64,000 nt of DNA, from contig CM039126.1 in NCBI GenBank assembly GCA_022036555.1, forward strand, positions 10,832,079-10,896,078, read 5' to 3'. The stretch comes from Microstegium vimineum (lineage: Eukaryota > Streptophyta > Magnoliopsida > Poales > Poaceae). The notes below the pieces were generated by a model. It was given only the letters and a program-made list of their open reading frames with translations. It searched no databases and had not been told where the DNA came from. The position numbers were made by a program, and so were the translations under genes. Below are positions 32,010 through 42,829 of the stretch, piece after piece. How positions within the stretch are numbered: the first letter of the stretch is position 1; each line of letters starts with the position of its first letter.

Positions 32010-33355
32010 AAAATTATGTATGGGATCACAGAAGATCAATCTGCTCAAGTTGATGTCGAAAACAATGGAGATCAGCAATCTGAGAAACAAGCTGAGGGAG
32101 ATGCCATTAAGGTGGTCTTGGAGGGTGACAAAAAAGAAGAGTCTGCTATTCAAGGTAATGCTCTGAAAGATGCTACCTCTGATAATCAAATTGGTGCTCA
32201 GAGTAATCAGAATGCTCAGATAAAAAATGTCTGTGAAGTGTGTGGTTTGTTCAATCATGCAACCAAAGATTGTAGAAGACTATTATGTGAAATATGTGGT
32301 TTACATAATCATGTGACTTATGATTGCAAGAGATGTGTTGCGTGGAATACTGAACCTGAATTATGCGCAGCTCAAGTAGAAGATCAAAGTTTTCTTTTTT
32401 CATAGAAGAGTGGCATTGACACACGAGTTGCTAGGGAAAAAGAATGCAGTGCTGTCCTTACTGTGTTAAGTGGTCAGGCAACTGGTAAGCAGATTGAGAT
32501 GGAATTCATGAACCTAGCTAGATCAGTATCCTGGAATTGGAATGCCGAATGCAAGACAGGTTGGGGAACATAAATATGTCATGAGATTTCCAAATGCAAA
32601 AATGGTTAAGGAGTGGAGTTACATTGGTTTGCTGACCATGAAAACTGTTAATGATCAGTTACAAATTGAATCTTAGTCTCCAAGCGTGGGAGCTAAAAGT
32701 GTGTTGCTACAGGCTTGATTTAGAGTGAAAAAGATCCCTTCTGATCAGAGATCTATCAGGACTTTATCCAAAGTGGGTGGCTTAGTTGGCAAGGTGATGG
32801 AAATTGATGAGAAAACGAGATACAAACTTGATTTTGTAAGGTGAAGATTGCTTGCAGAGACATTACCAGAGTTCCTAGGACAGCTGAAGGCACTCTTGGA
32901 ATTTATGTTCATGACTTTATCTTTGAGAGAAAAATTACAGGAAGAAGATTCTAGAAGGAATCAAGGTCACTGAACCTGATGTCTTTCCCTACAAAAAAAG
33001 TACAAGACTGAAGAGCAGGTAAACAAAGGTCCTCAGTTTGGACAGAATGATAAACAAGATGGATTGAAGAGTGGGTCTGCTGTTAACAATTACGATGGGA
33101 AGCAGCAAAAGACAATCTCCATCTGCTCCCCCAAAATCAATGTTAAGGCTCAGGAGAACAGGAAAAAATTTAATAGTTGAGAATCCCAACAAAAGTGTAT
33201 TATCTCCAAATGACATTCCAGCTGAAAAAGTACATATTCGTGACACCTTTGATGAATCAGATGCGGAAAGTGAGACACTGAGTGACAAGATCAGGAAGCT
33301 GGATGAATATGGTGATGTAGGACAGAGTTCCTCCAAGCAAGGAGATAACATGGTG
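32010..33355 (+). pseudogene. Zinc-knuckle/DUF4283-like protein remnant (LINE ORF1-like)
   Basis: The open part 32016-32405 is acidic and then shows two Cys/His knuckles: CEVCGLFNHATKDC and CEICGLHNHVTYDC (32233-32330), followed by CVAWNTEPELCAAQVEDQSF. After a stop at 32403 other frames continue a DUF4283-like domain (EFMNLARS.SWNWNAECK, RFPNAKMVKEWSYI, IPSDQRSIRTLSKVGGLVGK). A lysine-rich tail with SPNDIPAEKVHIRDTFDESD follows (33195-33260). Proteins with this layout are the first ORF of plant L1-type LINEs or domesticated relatives and bind nucleic acid. Several stops and frameshifts make it a remnant. Confidence 0.65.
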
Positions 33356-33596
33356 GGTCATCAAGTGTTATTTATCTCCTATCTCCTTCTCCTACAACTA
33401 AAAAGAATCTCCTACATCTCCTATAGTCCTATACAACTAAAAATTCGTGCGACAAATGATCATCGGTCGTCGCTCCGCCCGTGCGATCTCTGCTCCATCC
33501 CCCGCACGAGCCTCCCCATCGCTTGCTCGCAGCAGCGCTCCACCAATCACGTCCACAAAAAGAAACAACACTGGTGATTGTGCTCGCGTTCCATCT
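33356..33596. other. No recognised feature
   Basis: Contains CTCCTACATCTCCTATAG-type short repeats near 33375-33430 and a GC-richer stretch to 33600, without coding signal I trust. Confidence 0.4.
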
Positions 33597-33745
33597 TTAG
33601 AGCGTCCGCAATGGTTAGCTATTTAGCTAGCTAGATGTGACATGACAAGCAAAAAGTAGGAGAGAGTAGTCACTAGCTAAGTAAATAGTCTATCTATTTC
33701 ACGTAGCCTAAGACCACATGAGAGGAGCATGTGGATCTCTCACCT
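33597..33745 (+). repeat. Truncated Tourist-like MITE
   Basis: TTAGAGCGTCCGCAATGG followed by TAGCTAGATGTGACATGACAAG and TAGTCTATCTATTTCACGTAG matches the complete element at 63292-63530. Similarity stops after CTCTCACCTTC (about 33745), so the right end is missing or diverged. Confidence 0.75.
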
Positions 33746-34232
33746 TCCGATGGCGGCCGCGGCAGCCCACCCCGACACCAAAGCGGCTGTGACAGTCCCC
33801 GACCCTGACCCGCCCACGGCAGTCCTCCACCACCTCAAATCTCGATGGCGGCGGGCCGGCGGCGCAATGGCGCATCATGGCTTTGGGCGGCGGGTATTAT
33901 CTTGGAGCTCTGTTTTCCACTCAAGCACATCGGGGAGCTCGCGGTGGCGCCTCCTCCGCGGCGGCGGTGACACATGTGGTGGCACACCTCCACCCATCTC
34001 CACACATGGTAGCTCCCGGCGGAGCACACCATCCCATGGTGGCTTCGGTGATGGATCCATCGGCAACCCCCTCGCAGCGCCCCTCTCCAAACTGATGGCG
34101 GCGGCAGATCACGCCTCGCTGGAGGAGAAGCCACCACAAGCAGCATCAGAGCAATCATCCCCCCGACTTTGCTTCGCTCGTGCGGGTGCCACATTCCAAA
34201 CCATCCTCCTTGTGCTCCTACTCTTGGCCTGA
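33729..34232 (+). CDS. Open reading frame of unknown status
   Basis: A 167-codon frame starts inside the truncated MITE (MWISHLPMAAAAA) and is rich in Ala, Pro, Ser, His and Arg, ending with a hydrophobic TFQTILLVLLLLA. I recognise no domain. The composition and overlap with a MITE make it more likely a chance frame in a GC-rich stretch than a gene. The minus strand is also open here. Confidence 0.2.
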   Translation: MWISHLPMAAAAAHPDTKAAVTVPDPDPPTAVLHHLKSRWRRAGGAMAHHGFGRRVLSWSSVFHSSTSGSSRWRLLRGGGDTCGGTPPPISTHGSSRRSTPSHGGFGDGSIGNPLAAPLSKLMAAADHASLEEKPPQAASEQSSPRLCFARAGATFQTILLVLLLLA

Positions 34233-35196
34233 GGTCCGTATCCATCCCTCCCTGCTGCCGATCGGATCCTGTTTGTTTCATGTTACGTGCACAACTGTTT
34301 GCTGATCCCAAATTGACTACATCACCAACTGCTGATCGACATGTAGTACTCCTTCACTTTGTTTGTTTTGGCCCGAATTGGACACATACACACCACTGCT
34401 ATGACATTGTTCTGACATGCCTTCGAACTGTTCTGACATTGACATATTAGCATTTTCTAGCATCTGAACTTTGTTCAGCTAAAGATTGGGTAATTTCAGT
34501 CTACCAGATGATGGACGTGATCCAGTATATTTTCTTCACTGTATGGTACATAGCATCTTTATATGCTCAAGGGAGCTACGTGTGGATATTTGCCATTGCT
34601 ACATTAGTTCATCAAACTGCTAACTTATTAGAATGTTTGATTAATTTCATTCTTATATGAAGCAATTGAATATGAGCATGTATATGTCTTCTGCTGGATT
34701 ATCATAAATGTTAAGGAAAACCAACACACCGAAGAAATGTGCTTTTGAAGAATGCATAAACTCAAGTCCTATTGCAATCTGCATCCTCTAGCAGGTAGGC
34801 AAAATAATAATTCTGTCAAGTAAATATTCTGGGTTAATTTTTTGAAGAACATTTAACCAAGAAAGCGGATATGGCTTCAAGGTGTAGTGGTCAGTTGTAA
34901 TGACATGAAGACAAGCATTTGTTATTGCTCTCTGCACTTGTATGCCCAGTTTGTATGCCAATTTTGCTGAGAAAACACCCTTGAAACAGGTAACCAAGAA
35001 ATCATCTTGCATGACCAAATTTGCCCGGCGTCATTTTCTAAGGAAATGATGAATCACATCCTGTAACCATCAAGTCTATACTTGGCATCATTTTTTATTT
35101 TGTTATTAGTTCTCTGGTGCACTAAGTTTGTATATAACCTTGATACTTCTTTCTTGTCATAAATTCCTGAAATTTCTATCGTCTTTGAATTACTAA
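34233..35196. other. No recognised feature
   Basis: AT-rich, intron-like sequence. I saw no repeat, terminal motif or convincing coding region on either strand. Confidence 0.4.
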
Positions 35197-35431
35197 CAGC
35201 CTGTTTGGTCTGTACAACGGGCGGATGTGGAATGATCTGATCCAACACCCAAACCTAGCGCTGGCATTTGGTTTATGTCACATGTTCAACCGGTCCGTCA
35301 TCCATCAGTTCTTTACGATGCCAATTGCAAGCGAGTTAATGGAATCAACTGATTCTCCGAAAAAAACGTCGGATGACTCTGCGAAATGGGCGCATGCCGC
35401 ATGGGTCGGTCTGTCGAACCAAACACAATAT
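35197..35431. repeat. Possible non-autonomous TIR element
   Basis: The left end ACAGCCTGTTTGGTCTGT and the inverted right end (TTGTGTTTGGTTCGACAGAC) share TGTTTGGT. The GC content is higher than that of the surrounding AT-rich sequence. Ends of this kind are common in grass MITEs, but I cannot define exact termini or a target duplication. Confidence 0.35.
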
Positions 35432-35444
35432 AAGTCTCTCTACT

Positions 35445-38400
35445 AACTCTGGTATATCAGCTCTCAATTTCTGGACAACCCATTTGTTGCCCAAGTAACT
35501 CAATAGTTTCAACTTTTGGTATAATAGGGTATGGTGTGAAATTAGATGGGTTTTTAAGCTGCAAGAATTCTAGGCACAAAACAATGCCAATAACTGAACT
35601 TGCAAGTTTCCATTTATTGTTTTAATTTCCAATTCTAGAAAAAAACATGATCTATCTATTAATAGATCGCAAAAAGAAAGCTCTATCTATTAGTAAGCTG
35701 GTTTATTATAGAAGCCATTTAACATTACACGTTGACTTTCTGGTTGTCACTTGCACTTCGGTTCTCTGTTTTCTACGGCCAGTGAGATAGAAAATAAATC
35801 GAAGGTGCATTTGACTGGGAAGGAGGTGCCTAATGAAGCTTACAGATTTGTTTGTGTTCTGAATATTAGCAATTTGCCTGGATAAAAACAAAAATTAGAT
35901 TTCAGGAATATGCATATGATTACACGGGTGCAAATTGATCCTCGGCTCTCATTATTGAGTAAATAATCTCCATTGCCATTGTTGTAGTTTTTTACCACAA
36001 GGATGTTACCCTTTTAAAAATATTAATCATGTAGCTGTTATCTATTTTAGTTTTTTTACCACAGTAACATTACCAATACGAGTGCGTCTCTGAGTTCATA
36101 TCCTTTGTTGCCACAGAAAGTGAATTAACACCGCCTAGAGCTACATGGATTGGTGACTGAGCCCAACCATCCTCAAAACAAAGGATACCCATGTGTGGAA
36201 GACAAAAGGATTGATAATTAGAGTATCATGGGTATTTTTTTGGCAAAGTATTTCAAAGGTGCTTTGGCTTTATGTTTTGTTAGCTCTATTAGATGCAATG
36301 TAACCCTGAAGTATTTTGATGTTTTTAGCTGAAAATTAGCATTTGACATCGGGCTTCATGTATAACAATGATTGGCATTTCTATGGTTAGTGTCGACTAT
36401 ATAGGTGTTAGTAGAAAATCATACATACTTTCTGTTTGAATTGATGGACGCTTTAGTCCTGGTCATGAAAATAACAAATGTCCACAATGGACAAAACTGC
36501 CTTTAGGCTTTACTGTTTTAGGTGCTTCCAACTCTAGATGAAAAGATATCACACTGATAAATTATCCCACTAAACTGATGCTTGGCAATCCAATAGGAAC
36601 ACCAAGATAGGGTACTGAGTCAATCCAGGAATCCGTATCAAGGACTCTGTTTGCTTGAGATTTAGTTTTAGTATTCATGCAGCTTGGATATGGATACAGT
36701 CTCTTGAATTATTGCTTGCTTCAAGGTGAATTCATCCTTCATTACTTGTGATGATGTCTAATTAATAAATGATAGTATATGCTTATTTCAAATAGATTTA
36801 CATTTAATTTCTTGCTGGGAGCTATAAATGTTTTTTTTCTTACATGACCAGACATGGTCTCACTTTGCATCTTTGGAGATTGGAGCGGTAATCCAACAAT
36901 AATGGCATGCCCAACACGTGCTTGTTGAATTTATGTTTTTGGCATCCATATGTGTGCTTAACTTCTTATTAATAGTTCTCCGAATATGTTTAGTTGCTAT
37001 CCATCCATGTACTTGTTCAGGGTTCTCTGAATATATACTGATCTTTCAGGGCCAGTTACTTTCACCATCAAGATTGCTTCACTTTGCATGTCTTGCACAA
37101 AGCAGGCCACCGAGAAGCAAGCACTTGTGACCTCTGTTTTGCCACATAAGCAATAGGCCGGATAGCTTTAGTTTTTCATGTACTGTACTCTATCTGGCAA
37201 TCTGCTTGCATGCACAATCACATACGCTTGCTTTCTGTCTGAAATAGTAGCAGAACCGTTAGAAATTCATTTTGCTTATTGTCCTTTCGGGTCTGGGAGC
37301 CTATTTGCTTAGTTGCTTTGGTAAACTTGATCTGATGCCGCCTGGGAGGTGTCCACGGCTGCTTGGGATAAGGCCACGGCTGGCTGTAGGAGGCCACCAC
37401 TAGCTGGGAAACCTTTAATTAACCATTTTGATCATTAATTAACCATTTCCATCTGGATCCATCTGTTCAAGCTAACCACTTTCATCTGGATTCATCTATT
37501 CAAGCTAATAAGCATATTATGTTATTACAGATTAAGCATATCATGCCATTGCAGATTAAGCAGTATCCTCTGAGTTATTTGAGGAATTCTATGTTTTGTT
37601 CTTCCATTTTATGTCACTTATGCTACTATCATTAGCAGGTATTATCTCACTTATGCTGGTACCTACGCTCTTTTGAGTATTGTACTTCCAAGTAAAAGCA
37701 GTTAATACTACCTATTATATGTTTGACTATGAGGAGAGTGTTGGTGCTTCAATTAACTTATGACAATGGAATATGGGGTAGAGTATACTGTCATTCTATG
37801 GCAAGTCACTGGTTACTTTCTGTAGGCAACACCTATGGTGTACTGATTTAGAGATGCTTGGTCTATACTCATGATTCATTTTAGGATTATAAAGCCTGAA
37901 ACGTGAACTTCATCCTCTATTGGAAACATCTGGATGGAAACAAGGAAGGCCATTCCTGCTCTGTTTGGTTGATATGGATCTAAGCAGGCAGTATATTCAT
38001 CCATCTAACCAACTAGGACCAATTCAATTAACAAAATAAATTTAGCTAAAATAAATGTTAATATGACATATCAGACTTTTTTTCTCCTTTCAGAAAGAGA
38101 CTCCTTAGCTTTCATAAACAAGAGGGGTCCTCAAAGGAAAATATGAGGGCGGTTTCAGAGTGCAATTGAAATATCAGAACCTTTCCACTAAAATTGCATC
38201 ATGATATTCCTTTAAAAAAATGATTTCTAGATAAAGAGACCTTTTTTGCGACTTAAAAAGACCTTTTTCTTAAGCAGAGTTGTTTGCATTAGAAATCCTT
38301 TCATATATGTTTTGTGGGAGTCAGGGAGGAATTATCGGAGTTGGCAAATGTGCGAGTAGTCCAAGATAGCAAGTTTCTTTTAGTAGTCAGCTATAGATAA

Positions 38401-38923
38401 TTGACTTTGGCTAACTTCCAATTTGTCAAGACTTTCCAAATTGCATCCTAGAAATTATGCAGCTTAGCTGCAATAGATGTGGTTTCAGTCATAAAAGTTC
38501 CAATTACATTATGCAAGAAAGGGTTACTTAAGCTTCTGAAATCTTCAGGGACTACTTAAGGCTTGATACTTTACACATGTATTCTTTTGCAGAAGAAGCA
38601 TGTATCAACCTCACATTTCTCCCAGCCCAACATGATCTGAGTATGACTTGGCATTCGACTGGATGCTTCTTGGGAAAAGCAAGACAATCATTTCAGAATA
38701 CTTCACAAGGTAGGCACAATTCTATTGAAGATTTGTATCCATGCTATCTTGTGTCTCACATTCATGCATTAATTTGTTGTCCAATCAGTTTGTAGAAGCA
38801 CAAAGAAGCCAGGAAATGTTTGCAAGTCTAGGTGGCAATAGTTCTAAGCTAGAGATACAAGGCTGGTTCTTGTGCCCATATCAGATGGATTGTCGAGTTA
38901 CGACTCTCACCAAAGTTTGGGGG

Positions 38924-38924
<1 letters not shown>
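35445..38924. other. Long AT-rich region without recognised gene
   Basis: About 3.5 kb of intron-like sequence. A short direct repeat of TTAACCATTT and CATCTGGATYCATCT lies at 37420-37500. A possible exon (about 38588-38710, between TTTTGCAG and a CAAG/GTAGGC donor) is open but matches nothing I know. It could be intronic or intergenic sequence of a lost gene. Confidence 0.4.

Positions 38925-38957
<33 letters not shown>
38925..38957 (+). repeat. Run of 33 consecutive G
   Basis: Uninterrupted poly-G from 38925 to 38957, preceded by GGGGGC. It can form G-quadruplexes and is unstable in replication and sequencing, so its true length is uncertain. Confidence 0.9.
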
Positions 38958-38958
<1 letters not shown>

Positions 38959-38964
38959 GAGTAT

Positions 38965-40413
38965 CCAAGTAGATTGATGAATTGTCGCGTGTGATACATT
39001 TTCCCACTGAACAATATATTATCAAAGGTGTGTTAATACTAATTTAATGGCCAAATTAGGAACTGAGCTATCAAAGGTGCTCACTGCTATGTTGGTATAT
39101 CCCTAATGGCCATTGATTTCCCTCCTGAGCCATCAAAGTTGTGGATAAATTGAGACGTGGTTTCCTTTGGAGAGGAAGAAAAGAAGCAAAAGGGGGGCAT
39201 TGTCTTGTGGCTTGGGGTAAAATATGTTGTCCACCTGAGCTAGGGGGCTTGGGCATTTCTGACCTGAAAAGCCTCAGTTCGGCACTTCGGATGCGTTGGA
39301 TTTGGCTTAAGAAAACTGAACCTAACAGACCTTGGGCGAACTTACTGGTCCAGGTGCCTGGACAGGTTCAAACTTTCTTCAACTTAGCTGTCTTCTCAGT
39401 AGTTGGCAGCGGGGCAAACACTCTTTTCTGGATGGACAGGTGTCTGAATGGTCAATCCCTTGCAGACCTTGCCCCTCATCTTCTTGCGTTTGTTCCTAAG
39501 AGAATAGCAAATAGACGCACGGTTGAGGAAGCTATGGTTGATCGTTCTTGGGTTATGGATATTCGTGGTGACCTACCAGTGGAAGCAATAATGGATTTTC
39601 TCTGTCTATGGGATCTCATCTTTGAGTTTCAGCTACAGCCAGACATTGAGGATTCTCACATTTGGCGTTTTTCTTCTAGCGGACAATACTCTGTCAAGTC
39701 TGCATATGCAAGTTTTTTCATTGGGTCTACTCAGTTTAGCCCTTATGAGAGGATCTGGAAATCTTGGGCTCCACCCAAATGTCGTTTCTTTATGTGGCTG
39801 GTTGCACATGATAGGTGCTGGACGGCAGATCGTTTGGCTAGGCGGGGGCTGCCACACCCGGAGCAATGTCCTCTCTGTGATGAAGAGGAGGAAACCATCA
39901 AACATATCCTGGTTGCTTGTGTTTTCACTCGACAATTCTGGTTCTCTTTATTTCAGCATTTTGGTATCCATCAGTTTTCTCCACAGCCTACAGATTCTTC
40001 CTTTGATTTGTGGTGGGAAAGATCAAGCGAGTGTACCACTGGGTTAACAAAAAAAAGGTTTCAACTCTCTTGTGATTCTAGGAGCCTGGACCTTATGGAA
40101 CCATCGTAATAGTTGTGTTTTTGATGGGGCTGCTCCAAACTTAGCTGGTGCTTTGAGTTTTGTGTTGGAGGAATGTCGGTTGTGGGCTTTGGCTGGGGCT
40201 CAGGGGCTATCTTTCTTGGCAACCCCATCCCCACCCCCACCCCTCACTCCCTAAGGTCTTTTTTCTAGTTCTGGTCGCCTCTATGTACTCACACGCGCGT
40301 GTGTAAATCCTATATATGGGTTGGTGCGGTGTGGTGTGTGTTTACGGGGTTTCTTCCTTTTTTTTTCTTAATATAATGAAGCGCAGTTCTCCTGCGTTTT
40401 CGAGGAAAAAAAA
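38965..40413 (+). mobile_element. 5'-truncated L1-type LINE (end of ORF2)
   Basis: From about 39060 the sequence encodes the end of a LINE ORF2: LTAMLVYP, then after a frameshift VDKLRRGFLWRGRKEAKGGH (39126), GISDLKSLSSALRMRW, and a zinc-binding zf-RVT domain (WSF-like IWKSWAPPKCRFFMWL, then CPLCDEEEETIKHILVAC at 39868-39921). A further frameshift precedes LGAWTLWNHRNSCVFDG (40081). A non-coding tail ends with a run of A at 40405-40414. Possible 7-bp target duplications AGAGTAT are at 38958-38964 and 40414-40420. The RT and endonuclease domains are absent through 5' truncation, the usual result of incomplete reverse transcription. Confidence 0.85.
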
Positions 40414-40420
40414 AGAGTAT

Positions 40421-40651
40421 ACCCTGGTACTGCACAATTATGTACTCTAGGTATATTATGCATAAACAACTTAACCTATAATTTTTAGTTTGTTTTTTAT
40501 CTTAAGATGAAATATTTTACTTCCCTTTGATTTATTTTGGTCATGCTCATTCTACATTTGTGCCAAACTTAAGAGCTATTTTGTTGTGCGATCTATATAT
40601 TTTTTTAGTACAAATGTGTGATCTATGTATTTAGTACAAATATATTATTAT
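40421..40651. other. AT-rich sequence before the Helitron end
   Basis: No gene. If the Helitron end at 40652-40678 is real, this stretch, and possibly the LINE, lies inside the Helitron. Confidence 0.35.
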
Positions 40652-40678
40652 CCCGTAATGCACGGGTACAATGCTAGT
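40652..40678 (+). mobile_element. Putative Helitron 3' terminus
   Basis: A hairpin CCCGT-AATGC-ACGGG (40652-40666) is followed seven bases later by CTAG and then T (40674-40678). A short GC-rich hairpin shortly before a terminal CTRR with insertion next to T is the diagnostic 3' end of Helitrons, and grass Helitrons often have CGTxxxACGGG hairpins. No RepHel gene or 5' TC end was found in the window. Confidence 0.5.
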
Positions 40679-40803
40679 ATAATACTAAACATGGAAGAAT
40701 TCTAGCCTTTTTTTCGTCCAACCCTGCCCAATCACCGGTTATGTGACTTATGTCCGTGTTTGTGTCTGCCGATAGAAATTCACGGTTGCATTAACATTGC
40801 TAA

Positions 40804-41057
40804 GAGCATCTCTAAGAGATTAGCTAAATATACTAGCCAAATTTAGTGATTTAGTTATTCACTAAAATAGATAATACTAGGGTACTCCAATAAACTCTGT
40901 AAAACGAAGAAGCTATCCAAATGTAGAGAGCAAATGAGATGGGATGAAGAGCTACTAAAATTTAGAGTCATTTACATAATCTGTTGGAGATAATTTTCTT
41001 TAATAATAGCTAAATTTACCTTTATAAAACGATTTGGTTAATCTCTTGGAGATGATC
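40804..41057. repeat. Tourist-like MITE, copy 1 (254 bp)
   Basis: Ends GAGCATCTCTAAGAGATTAG and, inverted, GATCATCTCCAAGAGATTAA; target duplication TAA at 40801-40803 and 41058-41060. TAA/TTA duplication is typical of PIF/Harbinger-related Tourist MITEs. Confidence 0.75.
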
Positions 41058-41145
41058 TAATGAGATTAGAGGTCGGGAACATAATAGAAAGAAATACAGG
41101 TTTGTTTGCAAAGATGCCAGAGAAAAAAAAGATGTAAGGACCTTA

Positions 41146-41491
41146 GAGCATCTCTAACAGATATGGTAAAATAAATAGCTAAATTACATAGTTTAGCTCT
41201 TTTGTAAAATATAGAAGTTCTAAAAAAAGAAGAGTTTTTCAATAGACTTGCTATTTCTCATCGCAAGATAAAGATGGCAAACCAGGTTCACTTGCTATTT
41301 ATGCCCAACGAGATTTCAGAAATAGCATACTTGCTATTATACAAAATCAAATAGAAGATCTGTTGGAGTTTAATTTTCTCTGTAAAAATCTATCGGTTGG
41401 AGTTAAAAATCTATCGGTTGGAGTTTAATTTTCTCTGTAAAAATTTAAATATACAATACATAACAAGATAGCATATCTCTTGGAGATGCTC
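41146..41491. repeat. Tourist-like MITE, copy 2 (346 bp)
   Basis: Ends GAGCATCTCTAACAGATATG and, inverted, GAGCATCTCCAAGAGATATG; target duplication TTA at 41143-41145 and 41492-41494. It belongs to the same group as 40804-41057. Within it AAAATCTATCGGTTGGAGTT is duplicated in tandem (41382-41426). Confidence 0.8.
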
Positions 41492-41617
41492 TTAATAATT
41501 TTTTTTAATTGATTTGGGTTTACGATGCAAAATGTTTATATCCGAGTGGGCTTCTTTTTTTTACCTAGGCTAAATCCTTGCTGTTGTGCTGGGCTGCCTT
41601 TGTCCTGGAGTGCACCA

Positions 41618-41910
41618 AGCCCATGTAAGTCTTTCATTTTTCTCTTTTTCTATAAAAAATAGAGATATTGCAAAATTCGCCAAAAAGACATAAAATACCA
41701 AATATTTTTGTTAGCTGCGTAAAAATGTGATATATGATATATTTTATGAATGTGGACTGGACCGAGCCCATGCATGCCTTTTTTTCTTTTCTTTCCTTTT
41801 TCTCTTTTGATATAACAACAAAGATCTTGCAAAATTCACCAAAATTCACACAAAAACCAGAAAAACGACAAACTAGTTTTGTTAGCTTCATAAAATGTGA
41901 ACTAACTACA
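41618..41910 (+). repeat. Diverged tandem duplication of about 145 bp
   Basis: GCCCATG..., a pyrimidine-rich stretch, CTTGCAAAATTC/ATTGCAAAATTC, CACCAAAA/CGCCAAAA and TTTTGTTAGCT(G/T)C recur once at an offset of about 145-150 bases. Non-coding. Confidence 0.6.
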
Positions 41911-42829
41911 GATGTTATGAATATTTTTATATTATACTTTTTCTATAGGTGTGTTAAATCGTTCTTGCATGTTGCATTCATATAATTTCGACGATGACCG
42001 AGAACGTGCTAGAGGCAGACCTGAAATGTGTGAAGGTGGCCAAGGAGTACGAGGAGGATGTTCTTGCCGTTAGAGTTAATTCTATATATGTTTAATAGGA
42101 CATTGTTATTTATTGTCAACATTAACTTATATTATAGATGTGGCGATCATCATAAAATAAATCATAGAAGCATAAAACATTAGTAGATATGTACCATTCA
42201 TGTTATCATTTTACATGAATGTTTTTTTTTCGTTGCAACGCACGAACATAATATTTAATAAAAGTTGGCTTGACCAAAAGCTCAAGACATGTCAGGCCCA
42301 CATGCCACATCAACCAAAGCCATCATTGAAACCATTTCAAAATATTTTAGAGGGGTGATTTGTTTAGTTTTGAGAGTTAAAAAAGATTTGTTCCATATTG
42401 AGTTCGAGGTTGTTTTAAAATTTAGCCACAAGTTGAGTGGAGCAAAATGCCCCTTCATTACCAATTCTAGAAATTTGATCCATCCAAATTCCAAAACTTC
42501 TCTATAGAAATCCTTGGTTGTTCATTTCGAAAGAAGAAAAGAATCCTTAGATGTTGACGCAAAATCTAGATTTTTACAATGGATTCACCAAGGAGGAGCT
42601 TCGCCGAAATTCTGTAAAGAATCGGGGACAATGAAAAGGAAAAAAACGAAATGTGTCTTTTGTTTGGTTTTGGAGCCAACATGATGAGGGACTGTTACAG
42701 ACCATCAATAACTTCGCCCGTAGCAGATCGATTGAAACTTCTTGTCTTCGGCCCAAAAAAAAAAAAGTCAGTTAATTTCAAGGTATGGTGAATCCAGTGC
42801 TTTATCTTCAGTTTCCCTTGAATCCTTGA
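41911..42829. other. No recognised gene; 3' flank of the RNA-binding protein gene
   Basis: AT-rich. A TTTTTTTTCGTTGCAACGCACGA motif at 42224 resembles 28624 (TTTTTTTTCGTTGCAACGCGT); such CGTTGCAACGCACG strings are often found in grass transposons. The 3' UTR of the minus-strand gene should lie in the upper part (about 42500-42829). Confidence 0.4.

Noticed and set aside
39141..40109. A 322-residue frame as a host gene
   Set aside because: Its zf-RVT end, 3' poly-A tail and putative target duplication identify a truncated LINE.
42224..42246. CGTTGCAACGCACGA as a second Helitron end
   Set aside because: No CTRR follows at the right distance.
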